From: Micromonospora sp. MA102
GTDB taxonomy: Bacteria > Actinomycetota > Actinomycetes > Mycobacteriales > Micromonosporaceae
NCBI RefSeq assembly: GCF_025460765.1
Contig: NZ_JAMWEG010000006.1
Span: 1 to 64,000, forward strand
DNA: 64,000 bases
Direction: 5' to 3'
In this document: positions 55,161-64,000 of the stretch, in pieces
How the letters are laid out: each line of letters opens with the position of its first letter
Position numbering within the stretch: position 1 is the stretch's first letter
Position numbers and translations under genes: made by a program
The notes under the pieces: generated by a model
Databases searched by the model: none
What the model was told of the DNA's origin: nothing
What the model saw: the letters and a program-made list of their open reading frames with translations, nothing else

Positions 55161-56966
55161 ATGAGGAGCAGATTTCCCCGGCGAGCCCTCCGCGGCGCGG
55201 TGGCGGTGGCCAGCGCGGTCGCCCTCGGGGCGGGCCTGGTCGCCTGCGGCGGCGGCAACGACTCGTCGAAGGACGGCGGGAGTCAGGGCAAGGACACCGC
55301 GACCGTCGCCTTCCGCACGCCCAACTGGATCCTGCCGATCTCGGCGCCCGGCTTCACCCAGGGCGAGAACGCCATCTTCGGCCAGGCGCTGTACCGGTCC
55401 CTCTACCAGTACAAGCTGGACGGCTCGGCGCAGTACAACATCGACCCGCAGCGCTCGATGGCCGAGCCGCCGGTGGTGAGCGACGGCGGCAAGACCCTGA
55501 CCATCACGTTGAAGGACAACACCTGGTCCGACGGCAAGCCCGTCACGACCAGGGACATCCAGTTCTGGTACGACCTGGTCAGCGCGAACAAGGACAAGTG
55601 GGCGTCCTACCGGGCCGGCGGCCTCCCGGACAACATCGCCCAGTGGTCGGTCAAGGACGACAAGACCTTCTCGATCACCACCACGAAGGTCTTCAACACC
55701 GCGTGGTTCGTCGACAACCAGCTCAACAAGATCACCCCGATGCCGCAGCACGCCTGGGACAAGGACTCCGCCACCGCGGCGGTGAGCAACCTGGCCAGCA
55801 CGCCGGCGGGCGCGAAGAAGGTCTTCGACTTCCTCACCACGGCCGCCAAGGACCCCAAGACGTACGACTCGAACGAGCTGTGGAAGGTCACCAGCGGCCC
55901 CTGGAAGCTGGCGAAGTACGTGCCGAACGGCGAGGTCACCCTCGCCGCGCAGCCGAGCTACTCGGGTGTGGACAAGCCGAAGCTCGCCAAGATCGTGCTG
56001 CGGCCGTTCACCGGCGACGACGCCGAGTTCAACGTGCTGCGTGCCGGTGACATCGACTACGGGTACGTGCCGGCGGCCAACCTCTCCCAGGAGGGCTACC
56101 TCAAGTCCAAGGGCTACACGGTCTCGCCGTGGTACGGCTGGTCCGTCACCTACCTCCAGCTGAACTTCAACAACCCGAAGACCGGGGTGCTGTTCAAGCA
56201 GCCGTACCTGCGGCAGTCGCTGCAGATGCTCATCGACCAGCCGACGATCAGCAAGGTGATCTGGTCCGGCACGGCCGCGCCGACCTGCGGCCCGGTGCCG
56301 GCCAAACCGGGCACCAACGGCGCCGACGCCGCCGGCTGCGCGTACTCGTTCGACCCGGCCAAGGCGAAGGAACTGCTGGAGAGCCACGGCTGGAAGGTGA
56401 CCCCGGACGGGCAGACCACCTGCCAGACGCCGGGCAGCGGGCCGAACCAGTGCGGTGACGGCATCGCCGCCGGCACGCCGCTGAACCTCACCGTGACCAG
56501 CCAGACCGGTTTCGCCGCCACGACGAAGATGTTCGCCGAGATCAAGTCGCAGATGGCCAAGCTCGGCATCCAGCTGACCATCAAGGAGGTGCCCGACTCG
56601 GTCGCGGTCACCCCGGCTTGCAAGCCGACGGAAGCCACCTGCTCGTGGGACATGTCCTTCTTCGGTTCGCAGGGCAGCTGGTACTACCCGGCGTTCGCCA
56701 GCGGCGAGCGGCTCTTCGCCACCGGCGCCCCGGTGAACCTGGGCAGCTACAGCAACCCCGAGGCCGACAAGCTCATCGAGGCCACCCAGTTCTCCGGCGA
56801 CGAGAGCGCCCTCAAGGCCTACAACGACTTCCTCGCCAAGGACCTGCCGGTGCTCTGGATGCCCAACCCGGTGTTCCAGATCTCGGCGTACCGCTCCGGT
56901 CTGCAGGGGGTCGAGCCGCAGGACCCGATGAACTTCATGTACTTCCAGGACTGGTCCTGGAAGTAA
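55161..56966 (+). CDS. Peptide ABC transporter substrate-binding lipoprotein
   Basis: A 601-aa SBP_bac_5-type protein. Lipobox GLVACGGG (Cys29) after a short basic and hydrophobic leader. Long, two-lobed protein with WSDGKPVTTRDIQFWYDLV (the family signature region), and WYGWSVTYLQLNFNNPKTG. Binds oligopeptides or similar outside the membrane. GAGGAG upstream of ATG. A strong stem-loop separates it from the permease genes. Confidence 0.93.
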   Translation: MRSRFPRRALRGAVAVASAVALGAGLVACGGGNDSSKDGGSQGKDTATVAFRTPNWILPISAPGFTQGENAIFGQALYRSLYQYKLDGSAQYNIDPQRSMAEPPVVSDGGKTLTITLKDNTWSDGKPVTTRDIQFWYDLVSANKDKWASYRAGGLPDNIAQWSVKDDKTFSITTTKVFNTAWFVDNQLNKITPMPQHAWDKDSATAAVSNLASTPAGAKKVFDFLTTAAKDPKTYDSNELWKVTSGPWKLAKYVPNGEVTLAAQPSYSGVDKPKLAKIVLRPFTGDDAEFNVLRAGDIDYGYVPAANLSQEGYLKSKGYTVSPWYGWSVTYLQLNFNNPKTGVLFKQPYLRQSLQMLIDQPTISKVIWSGTAAPTCGPVPAKPGTNGADAAGCAYSFDPAKAKELLESHGWKVTPDGQTTCQTPGSGPNQCGDGIAAGTPLNLTVTSQTGFAATTKMFAEIKSQMAKLGIQLTIKEVPDSVAVTPACKPTEATCSWDMSFFGSQGSWYYPAFASGERLFATGAPVNLGSYSNPEADKLIEATQFSGDESALKAYNDFLAKDLPVLWMPNPVFQISAYRSGLQGVEPQDPMNFMYFQDWSWK

Positions 56967-56984
56967 CCGATCACTGATCGTCCC

Positions 56985-57017
56985 GGCCCCGGCGGCGCCC
57001 ACCGCGCCGCCGGGGCC
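56985..57017 (+). terminator. Stem-loop between binding protein and permease genes
   Basis: Perfect 14-bp stem (56985-56998 with 57004-57017), 5-nt loop, 19 bases after the lipoprotein stop and within the operon. Likely a partial terminator or mRNA 3' protector that gives more binding protein than permease. Confidence 0.65.
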
Positions 57018-57043
57018 CCGACCAGGGAGGAGGCACGGCCCAG

Positions 57044-58003
57044 GTGGTCCGGTACCTCATCACGCGCTTGGGTCAGGCCCTCGTCGTCGTCGTGCTCGTC
57101 ACGGTGATCGCGTTCCTCATCCTGCACCTGCTGCCCGGGGGCGCGGCGCGCGCCACCCTCGGCAAGGAGGCGACGCTGGAGCAGTTGGCGGCGTTCAACC
57201 ACGACATGGGCTACGACCGGCCCTGGATCCAGCAGTACGGCATGTACGTGCAACGCCTGCTGCAGGGCGACCTGGGCTACTCGTACCAGCTCAACCAGTC
57301 GGTCGTCGAGGCGATCAGCCAGCGGCTGCCCAAGACGATGGTGCTGTCGCTGCTGTCGACCGTGCTCGCCATCGTGCTGGCGATCCCGCTCGGGGTGATC
57401 CAGGCGGTACGCCGCAACCGCTGGCCCGACTACGCCATCACCTCGCTGTCGCTGCTGGCGTACGCCACGCCCATCTTCTTCATGGGCCTCATGCTGATCA
57501 TCCTGTTCTCGCAGGTCTGGCCGATCCTGCCGCCCGAGGCGCCGCAGGGCTTCACGGTGGCGGAGGTGCTCGCCGACCCGGCCGGGCTGGTCCTGCCCAC
57601 GATCACCCTGGCCATCGTCACCATCGCGGTCTACTCGCGGTACGTCCGCTCCGCCATGGTCGACAACCTCAACGAGAACTACGTGCGCACCGCCCGCAGC
57701 AAGGGCCTCTCCGAGCGGCGGGTGGTGCTGCGGCACACGCTGCGCAACGGGTTGTTCCCGGTCATCGCGCTGCTCGGGATGTACCTGCCCGCGCTGTTCA
57801 GCGGGGCGTTGGTCGTCGAGTCGCTGTTCAACTTCCCCGGCATGGGGCAGCTGTTCTGGCAGGCGGCGCTCAAGCGTGACTTCCCGATCCTGCTCGGGGT
57901 CACCGTCATCATCTCGATCGCGACGGTGGTCGGCGCGCTCGTCGCCGACCTGCTCTACGCCGCCGTCGATCCCCGGGTCCGACTCCAGCGGAGCGCGTCA
58001 TGA
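57044..58003 (+). CDS. Peptide ABC permease (DppB-type)
   Basis: A 319-aa permease: VRYLITRLGQALVVVVLVTV at the N-terminus, six helices, EAA loop YVRTARSKGLSERRVVLRH. GTG start with GGAGGAGG about 13 nt upstream. Overlaps the next gene by ATGA. Confidence 0.94.
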   Translation: MVRYLITRLGQALVVVVLVTVIAFLILHLLPGGAARATLGKEATLEQLAAFNHDMGYDRPWIQQYGMYVQRLLQGDLGYSYQLNQSVVEAISQRLPKTMVLSLLSTVLAIVLAIPLGVIQAVRRNRWPDYAITSLSLLAYATPIFFMGLMLIILFSQVWPILPPEAPQGFTVAEVLADPAGLVLPTITLAIVTIAVYSRYVRSAMVDNLNENYVRTARSKGLSERRVVLRHTLRNGLFPVIALLGMYLPALFSGALVVESLFNFPGMGQLFWQAALKRDFPILLGVTVIISIATVVGALVADLLYAAVDPRVRLQRSAS

Positions 58004-58920
58004 CCACACTCTCCGAGGGCGTCCGTCCAGGTGCCGTCCCCGACCAGCCGGCCGACGCCGAGGCGCCGGTGCGCGGCCTCTGGCGGCAGGGACTTGTCGT
58101 CTTCTGCGAGAACCGGCTCGCCCTGGTGGGCCTGGGCCTGTTCGTCCTGCTGGCCGGGATCTGCTTCCTCGGTCCGCTCTTCTACCACACCGACCAGGTG
58201 CACACGGACCTCACCGCGGTCCACCTGGCCCCCGGTCAGCAGGGGCATCCGCTCGGCACCGACGGGGTCGGCTACGACCAGTTGGGGCGGCTCATGCTCG
58301 GCGGGCAGACCTCGATCATCGTCGGGCTCGCCGCCGGGATCCTGGCCACCGCCCTGGGCACGATCTGGGGCGCCGTCGCCGGGTTCGCCGGCGGCTGGGT
58401 GGACTCCGCGATGATGCGGGTGGTCGACGCGATGATGTCGATCCCGTCGCTGTTCCTCTTCATGCTGCTCGCCGCCATCGTCACACCGAGCGTGTCGATG
58501 CTCATCGTCATCATCGGCGCGTTCGCCTGGCTGGGACCGGCCCGGCTGGTCCGGGGTGACGCCCTGACCCTGCGCTCCCGCGAGTACGTCCAGGCCATGC
58601 GGGGGATGGGTGGCACCGGCGGCCGGGCGGTGCGTCGGCACATCGTGCCGAACGCCATCGGGACGGTGATCGTCAACGCGACCTTCCAGGTCGCCGACGC
58701 GATCCTCTACGTCGCGTACCTGTCCTTCCTCGGACTGGGCGTCCCCCCGCCGGCGGCGAACTGGGGCGGGATGCTCTCCGACGGCCTGGCGGACACCTAC
58801 AGCGGCCACTGGTGGCTGCTGTACCCGCCCGGCATCGCCATCATCCTCATCGTCCTCGCCTTCAACTTCATCGGCGACGGGTTGAGGGACGCCTTCGAGG
58901 TCCGCCTCCGGCGACGCTGA
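58000..58920 (+). CDS. Peptide ABC permease (DppC-type)
   Basis: A 306-aa second permease, with the soluble leader of DppC, TDGVGYDQLGRLMLGGQTSI and EAA loop REYVQAMRGMGGTGGRAVRRH. ATG overlaps the dppB-type stop, so the two are coupled. Confidence 0.94.
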   Translation: MTTLSEGVRPGAVPDQPADAEAPVRGLWRQGLVVFCENRLALVGLGLFVLLAGICFLGPLFYHTDQVHTDLTAVHLAPGQQGHPLGTDGVGYDQLGRLMLGGQTSIIVGLAAGILATALGTIWGAVAGFAGGWVDSAMMRVVDAMMSIPSLFLFMLLAAIVTPSVSMLIVIIGAFAWLGPARLVRGDALTLRSREYVQAMRGMGGTGGRAVRRHIVPNAIGTVIVNATFQVADAILYVAYLSFLGLGVPPPAANWGGMLSDGLADTYSGHWWLLYPPGIAIILIVLAFNFIGDGLRDAFEVRLRRR

Positions 58921-58933
58921 GCAGGAGCAGAAA

Positions 58934-61078
58934 ATGAGCGAATCGACCGTCCGACACGCGCCGGCAGGGGGCCAGCCCCTGCTGGAGCTGCGCGATCTCG
59001 ACACCGACATCGCGCTGCGCCGCGGCACGGTGCACGCCCTGGACGGGGTCAGCCTCCAGGTCATGCCGGGGGAGACCCTCGGCGTGGTGGGGGAGTCCGG
59101 CAGCGGCAAGACGATGACGGCGCTCTCCGTCATGGGCCTGCTGCCGCCCGGCGGCCGGGTGTCCGGGGGGCAGATCCTCTTCGAGGGCCGGGACCTGCGA
59201 GCGCTGCCGACGGACGAGGTACGCCGGATCCGTGGCGTCCGTATGGGCATGGTCTTCCAGGACCCGCTCACCTCGCTCAACCCGACCATGCGGATCGGCG
59301 TCCAGGTCGGCGAACCGCTGCGGGTGCACGAGCGGGTCGGCCGGGCGGAGGCCCGGGAGCGGACCATCGAGATCCTGCGCCGGGTGGGGATGCCGCGCCC
59401 GGAGCGGATCGTCGACAACTACCCGCACGAGCTGTCCGGCGGGATGCGGCAGCGGGTCGCCATCGCGATGGCGCTGATCTGCTCGCCCCGCCTGCTCATC
59501 GCCGACGAGCCGACCACGGCGCTGGACGTCACCACCCAACGGCAGATCCTCGAACTCATCGACGACCTGCGGGAAGAGTTCGGGATGGCCGTCATCCTGG
59601 TCACCCACGACCTCGGGGTGATCGCCGGCCGCGCCGACCGGGTCGCCGTCATGTACGCCGGACGGGTGGTCGAGACCGCCGCGACCGGAGAGCTGTTCCG
59701 CTCGCCGCGGCACCGCTACACCGAGGCGCTGATGGAGGCGCTGCCCGAGTCGGCGATCCGGGACTCCGGTGAACACGCCCGGCTCTACAGCATCCCGGGC
59801 CTGCCGCCGGACCTGTCCCGGCCCCTGACCGGCTGCCGCTTCGCGCCACGCTGCCGGCACGCCACCGACGACTGCCGGAGCACCGACCCCACCCTGTCGA
59901 CCGGCGGGCACCAGCACGCCTGCCTGCACCCGGTGCCCGCCGCACCGGTCACCCTGCCGAACCCGGTGCGGGGCGAGCCGGAGCCGACCGGTGCGACCGC
60001 CGCTCCGGCACGGGTCGCGGCGGCGTCGGAGCCGGCCGCCTCGACGGATGGCGCGGGGGAGCCGGCCACGACGCCCGTCCTGTCGGTGCGGGACCTGGTC
60101 AAGAACTACGCAGCGCACGGCCGTGGGCTGCTGCGCCGGACCGCCGGGCAGGTGAGCGCCGTGGCGGGTGTGTCGTTCGACGTCGGCCCGGGCGAGACGT
60201 TCGGGCTGGTCGGCGAGTCCGGCTGCGGCAAGTCCACCGTGGGCCGGCTGGCCGTCGGGCTGGAGCAGCCGAGCGCCGGGCAGATCATGCTGGACGGCAC
60301 GGACATCGCCGGTCTGGCCGGACGGGAGCGCCGCCGGATGCACCGGCACGTCCAACTGATGTTCCAGGACAGCTACGCCGCGATGAACCCGCGGATGCGC
60401 GTCGACGCCATCCTCGCCGAACCCCTGGAGATCCAGAAGGTGGGCGGCCCGGCGGCGCGGCGGGCGCGGATCGCGACGCTGCTCGACCAGGTGGGGCTGT
60501 CGCGGCGGGTCCTGGAACGCTACCCCCACGAGTTCTCCGGCGGTCAGCTGCAGCGCATCGGGCTGGCTCGTTCGCTGGCCCTGCAACCGCGGCTGATCGT
60601 CGGCGACGAGCCGGTGAGCGCGCTGGACGTGTCCATCCAGGCGCAGGTGCTCAACCTCATGCGGGACCTGCAGCGGGAACTCGGCCTGGCGTACGTCTTC
60701 ATCAGCCACGACCTGTCCGTCGTCGACTACATGGCCGACCGGATCGGCGTCATGTACCTCGGCAAGCTCGTCGAGGTCGGGCCCGCGCGGGACGTGGTCC
60801 GGGCCGCCCGGCACCCGTACACGCAGGCGCTCATCGACGCCGTCCCCTCCGTCACGCCGAACCCCGCTGCCGCGCGCGACGGGATGACCATCCGGGGCGA
60901 GCTGCCCAGCGCGCTGAACCCGCCCACCGGGTGCCGGTTCCGGACCCGCTGCCCGCTGGCGCAGGAGGTCTGCGAGACCGAGCCGCCGCTGGCCGGCGAC
61001 GCGCACCAGGTGGCCTGCCACTTCCCGCTGCGTCCGGAGTCGACGGCGGCGTCCGCCCGGGCCGGAGCGGCCGCGTGA
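58934..61078 (+). CDS. Fused DppD-DppF-type peptide ABC ATPase
   Basis: A 714-aa protein carrying both ATPase units. N-half: Walker A GVVGESGSGKTMTAL, signature LSGGMRQRVAIAMAL. C-half (from about 380): GLVGESGCGKSTVGR, FSGGQLQRIGLARSL, VGDEPVSALDVSIQ. Each half ends in an oligopeptide C-terminal Cys domain (CRFAPRCRHATDDC; CRFRTRCPLAQEVC), which bind an Fe-S cluster in some relatives. AGGAG 7 nt before ATG. Confidence 0.94.
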   Translation: MSESTVRHAPAGGQPLLELRDLDTDIALRRGTVHALDGVSLQVMPGETLGVVGESGSGKTMTALSVMGLLPPGGRVSGGQILFEGRDLRALPTDEVRRIRGVRMGMVFQDPLTSLNPTMRIGVQVGEPLRVHERVGRAEARERTIEILRRVGMPRPERIVDNYPHELSGGMRQRVAIAMALICSPRLLIADEPTTALDVTTQRQILELIDDLREEFGMAVILVTHDLGVIAGRADRVAVMYAGRVVETAATGELFRSPRHRYTEALMEALPESAIRDSGEHARLYSIPGLPPDLSRPLTGCRFAPRCRHATDDCRSTDPTLSTGGHQHACLHPVPAAPVTLPNPVRGEPEPTGATAAPARVAAASEPAASTDGAGEPATTPVLSVRDLVKNYAAHGRGLLRRTAGQVSAVAGVSFDVGPGETFGLVGESGCGKSTVGRLAVGLEQPSAGQIMLDGTDIAGLAGRERRRMHRHVQLMFQDSYAAMNPRMRVDAILAEPLEIQKVGGPAARRARIATLLDQVGLSRRVLERYPHEFSGGQLQRIGLARSLALQPRLIVGDEPVSALDVSIQAQVLNLMRDLQRELGLAYVFISHDLSVVDYMADRIGVMYLGKLVEVGPARDVVRAARHPYTQALIDAVPSVTPNPAAARDGMTIRGELPSALNPPTGCRFRTRCPLAQEVCETEPPLAGDAHQVACHFPLRPESTAASARAGAAA

Positions 61079-61812
61079 CCACCGTCGAGATCTGCGTGAG
61101 CGACGTGCCGACCGCGCTGGTGGCCGAGGCCGCCGGAGCCGACCGGCTGGAGCTCTGCGCCGACCTCGGCCAGGGCGGCACCACCCCGAGCCCGGGGACG
61201 GTCGAGGTCGCGCTGCGGACGTTGCGCCGGGTGGGCGTACGGGTCATGGTCCGTCCCCGTGGCGGCGACTTCCGGGTGAGCGGGATCGAGGAGCAGGTCA
61301 TGCTCGCCGACATCGAGGCCATCCGCGGTCTGCCCAATCCGCACGGTCTCGCGGTCGGGGTGGTGGTCGGTGCCCTCACCGCCGACGGCGGCCTCGATCT
61401 GCCCGTGCTGCGGCGCCTCATCGAGGCGGCGGGACCGCTGCCGGTGACGGTGCACAAGGCCTTCGACGAGGTCGGCGACCAGCTGCGGGCGATCGAGGAA
61501 CTCGTCGACCTCGGGGCCGACGCGGTGCTCACCTCCGGCGGGGCGCCGACCGCGCTGGCCGGTGCCACGCGGATCGCCGCCCTGCGGCAGCGGGCCGGCG
61601 ACCGGCTGCGGATCATCGCCGGCGGCGGCATCCGGTCGCACAACGTCCGGCAGGTGCTCGCGGCCACCGGAGCGCGGGAGGTGCACCTGCGGGCGCCGGT
61701 GCGGCGCGACGGACGCGAGGCCACGGACGGCACCGAGGTACGCCGGGTCGTCGAGGCCACGCGTGCGCAGACGGATCCGGCCCAGAGGAACAGCTCTCTT
61801 CGTCGGGAGTAG
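61075..61812 (+). CDS. cutC: CutC-family TIM-barrel protein
   Basis: A 245-aa protein. Motifs DRLELCADLGQGGTTPSPGT, VMVRPRGGDF, VTVHKAFDEVGD, DAVLTSGGAPTAL and IIAGGGIRSHNVRQVL are all present. Named for copper homeostasis, though its enzymatic role is unproven; its place in this operon argues for a catabolic or sugar-related role. GTG overlaps the ATPase stop (GTGA). Confidence 0.9.
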   Translation: MTTVEICVSDVPTALVAEAAGADRLELCADLGQGGTTPSPGTVEVALRTLRRVGVRVMVRPRGGDFRVSGIEEQVMLADIEAIRGLPNPHGLAVGVVVGALTADGGLDLPVLRRLIEAAGPLPVTVHKAFDEVGDQLRAIEELVDLGADAVLTSGGAPTALAGATRIAALRQRAGDRLRIIAGGGIRSHNVRQVLAATGAREVHLRAPVRRDGREATDGTEVRRVVEATRAQTDPAQRNSSLRRE

Positions 61813-62075
61813 CGGATCGTCCCGTGTCGCGTCGTCGCCAGGGCCTGGCCGACCGCATGCACGCCGAGGTCACGTCGGGCTGAGCTGGGATTCGGTGCCG
61901 GTCGGGCAGATCCAGTGTCACCGTGCCCGCCACCGGCGCAACGTAGAGGCCAGCGCTGCCCGGGAACAGGGCGGCCGCGGGGCGGAATATCGGGGCGAAG
62001 CCATCCCGGCGTCAGGGCGGCGGCCGCCCCGCTTCGGCCGCCGCAGGGTCGCGGCTCACCGTCGTACGCGACGCA

Positions 62076-63068
62076 CTAGACGTGCGTGATGACGTTCTTG
62101 CCGTACGCGGTGAGGGTCTTCTCCTTGTCGTCATGCATGAGGTAGAGGGCGAAGTTGTGGACCCCGATTTCCTTGAGCTCCTGCAACCGGTCGACATGGG
62201 CCGACTCGGGGCCGAGCAGGCAGAATCGGTCGACGATGGCGTCGGGGACGAAGTCGGTGGACGGGTTGCCGGCGCGGCCGTGGTGTGCGTAGTCGTAGCC
62301 CTCGCGGCCGGTGATGTAGTCGGTCAGCGCCTTCGGCACCACGCCGGAGTCGCCGTAGCGGGCGACCAGGTCGGCCACGTGGTTGCCGACCATGCCGCCG
62401 AACCAGCGCAGCTGATCCCGTTGGCGTACGAGGTTCGTACCCACATAGGCGGGGGCGGCCACGCACATGGTGATCGCGTCCGGATCCCGGCCGGCGGCGC
62501 TGGCCGCGTCGCGTACCGTGCCGATCGTCCAGCGGGCGATGTCCGGGTCGGCGGTCTGCAGGATGAAGCCGTCGGCCTGCTCGCCGACCAGCCGCAGCGC
62601 CTTCGGGCCGTAGGCGGCCATCCAGATCTCGAGCTTGCCGTCACGCACCCACGGGATGCGCACCGGTGTGCCGTGGTGTTCGACCTCGCGTCCCTCGGCC
62701 AGTTCCTTGATCACGCGCATGGCGCTTCTGAGGGTGGCCAGACTCGCCGGCGGTTGGCCGATGACCCGGCGGGCCGAGTCGCCGCGGCCGATCCCACAGA
62801 CGGTCCGGTTGCCGAACATGTCGTTGAGGGTGGCGAAGAGGGACGCGGTGACCGACCAGTCGCGGGTGCTCGGGTTGGTCACCATCGGTCCGACGATCAG
62901 GTGCTTGGTCGCGGCGAGGACCTGTGAGTAGATGACGAACGGCTCCTGCCACAGGACGCAGGAGTCGAACGTCCACCCGTAGCGGAACCCGCTGTCCTCG
63001 GCGGCGGCGAGGCCCGCCACGACGTCGCGAGCGGGCGGGTCGGTCTGCAGTACGACACCGAAGTCCAC
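62076..63068 (-). CDS. F420-type LLM-class oxidoreductase
   Basis: A 330-aa luciferase-like TIM-barrel enzyme. MDFGVVLQTDPPARDVVAGL and VCGIGRGDSARRVIGQPPAS match the F420-dependent subgroup (TIGR03842) linked to hydantoin or pyrimidine breakdown. GTG start with GAGGAG 8 nt upstream. Starts 13 bases after the dihydropyrimidinase stop, so it is in the same operon. Substrate unknown. Confidence 0.88.
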   Translation of the reverse strand: MDFGVVLQTDPPARDVVAGLAAAEDSGFRYGWTFDSCVLWQEPFVIYSQVLAATKHLIVGPMVTNPSTRDWSVTASLFATLNDMFGNRTVCGIGRGDSARRVIGQPPASLATLRSAMRVIKELAEGREVEHHGTPVRIPWVRDGKLEIWMAAYGPKALRLVGEQADGFILQTADPDIARWTIGTVRDAASAAGRDPDAITMCVAAPAYVGTNLVRQRDQLRWFGGMVGNHVADLVARYGDSGVVPKALTDYITGREGYDYAHHGRAGNPSTDFVPDAIVDRFCLLGPESAHVDRLQELKEIGVHNFALYLMHDDKEKTLTAYGKNVITHV

Positions 63069-63081
63069 GGTCAGCTCCTCG

Positions 63082-64000
63082 TCAGACCAGGTACTGGCTG
63101 AGGTCGCGCTTCAGGAACGTGCCGTGCCCGGCGGCGCCGTGGAAGGCGTTGTCGTCGACGACGATCCGGCCGCGCGACAACACGGTGGAGACCTTCCCGG
63201 TCAGCCGCATGCCCTCGTACGCGGAATAATCCACGTTCATGTGGTGGCTGCCGGCGGAGATGGTCTGCTCGGCCGTCGGGTCGTACACCGTGATGTCGGC
63301 GTCCGCGCCCGGGGCGATGACGCCCTTGCGTGGATGGAGACCGAACATCCGGGCGGGCGTGGTCGAGCTGATCTCGACCCAGCGCGGCAGGGTGATCTCG
63401 CCCTTCACGACGCCCTGGTAGAGCAGGTCCATCCGGTGCTCGACACCCGGCATCCCATTGGGGATCTTCGAGAAGTCTCCCCGGCCCAGCTCCTTCTGGT
63501 CCTTGAAGCAGAACGGGCAGTGGTCGGTCGACACCAGCGACAGGTCGTTGGTGCGCAGGCCCCGCCACAGTTCCGCCTGGTGCTCCCTGGGCCGCAGCGG
63601 GGGAGAGGCCACGTACTTCGCGCCCTCGAAGTCGGGCCTCGCCAGGTCGTCCAGCGACAGGAACAGGTACTGCGGGCAGGTCTCGGCGAACACGTTCTGC
63701 CCGGTGTCGCGGGCCTGGGTGACCGCGTCGAGGGCGTGCGCGGCGGACAGGTGCACGATGTACAGCGGTGCGCCGGTGACCTTCGCCAGGGTGATCGCCC
63801 GGGAGGTTGCCTCGCCTTCCAGCTCGGGCGGCCGGGTCAGCCCGTGCTGTACGGGGTCGGTCCGCCCACTCGCCAGTGCCTGCGCGACGAGCTGGTCGAT
63901 GGCGATGCCGTTCTCCGCGTGCATCATGATCATCGATCCGGTGTCCCGGGCCTTCTGCATCGCCCGCAGGATCTCCCCGTCCGTGGCGTAGAAGACACCC
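63082..64000 (-). CDS. hydA: Dihydropyrimidinase (hydantoinase), N-terminus cut by window edge
   Basis: The last about 306 codons. Zinc-site motifs MIMMHAENGIAI and PLYIVHLSAAHALDAV, the catalytic SLVSTDHCPFCFKDQKELGR and the NGMPGVEHRMDLL loop are typical of the amidohydrolase family. Opens dihydropyrimidine or hydantoin rings. The frame runs open off the right edge. Confidence 0.94.
   Translation of the reverse strand, partial: GVFYATDGEILRAMQKARDTGSMIMMHAENGIAIDQLVAQALASGRTDPVQHGLTRPPELEGEATSRAITLAKVTGAPLYIVHLSAAHALDAVTQARDTGQNVFAETCPQYLFLSLDDLARPDFEGAKYVASPPLRPREHQAELWRGLRTNDLSLVSTDHCPFCFKDQKELGRGDFSKIPNGMPGVEHRMDLLYQGVVKGEITLPRWVEISSTTPARMFGLHPRKGVIAPGADADITVYDPTAEQTISAGSHHMNVDYSAYEGMRLTGKVSTVLSRGRIVVDDNAFHGAAGHGTFLKRDLSQYLV

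Noticed and set aside
54984..57002. 672-codon open frame on the minus strand
   Set aside because: Shadow of the binding-protein gene; covers the promoter region of the ABC operon.
61960..62060. GC-rich partial palindromes between cutC and the LLM gene
   Set aside because: Imperfect and overlapping; no single stable terminator stem stands out.

Overview
The window is very GC-rich actinomycete DNA with strong G/C bias at third codon positions, many GTG starts and long antisense shadow frames. The gene set (SARP/AfsR-type regulator, TrmB-LuxR regulator, NhaA-thioredoxin fusion, F420-type LLM oxidoreductase, GH6 cellulase with CBM2, fused peptide ABC ATPase, MlrC peptidase) fits a filamentous, soil-dwelling actinobacterium, most likely Micromonosporaceae. 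This placement is an inference from gene content. I saw no rRNA, tRNA, CRISPR array or prophage module.

Layout. 1-225: non-coding end of an IS110-type element whose transposase lies off the left edge. 0.4-5 kb: secreted cellulase with a CebR/CelR-like operator, an MFS transporter and a divergent ArsR-type regulator, then a second ArsR regulator. 5-18.8 kb: redox and membrane housekeeping genes (DUF4396, ferritin-like protein, cydAB, DUF417, MFS, three quinone-oxidoreductase-type genes plus a fragment of another, GNAT, msrA, TetR, OsmC). 19-21.5 kb: nhaA-thioredoxin fusion and a YjbR-type protein. 21.5-28.4 kb: PIG-L deacetylase, HSL-type esterase, M4 metalloprotease, TrmB-LuxR regulator, DUF6069. 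28.6-32 kb: small regulators and conserved hypotheticals. 32-38.9 kb: a 1,024-residue subtilase with plant-type architecture, an AAA regulator lacking a DNA-binding domain, and small proteins. 38.9-45.9 kb: a structured intergenic segment, a CoaD-like nucleotidyltransferase overlapping an HD-like protein, an AfsR-type regulator and a DrrAB-type exporter whose ATPase is frameshifted. 46-49.1 kb: secreted M1 peptidase and a GH25 hydrolase with two nearly identical beta-trefoil units. 49.3-50.7 kb: complete IS110 element with a probable bridge-RNA region.

51-61.8 kb is a coherent uptake and breakdown locus. On the minus strand a ROK repressor, an M81 (MlrC) peptidase and a ROK kinase form one operon. 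Divergently, a peptide ABC transporter (lipoprotein, two permeases, fused ATPase) ends in cutC. A consensus-like promoter and an inverted repeat lie between them. 62-64 kb starts an operon with a dihydropyrimidinase (cut by the right edge) and an F420-type LLM oxidoreductase.

Several genes are secreted hydrolases (GH6, M4, S8, M1, GH25), consistent with a saprophytic life style. The best candidates for something new are the pair of diverged IS110 bridge-RNA-like ends, the CoaD-like/HD-like coupled pair with the structured segment downstream of it, and the M81-ROK-Dpp-CutC locus.
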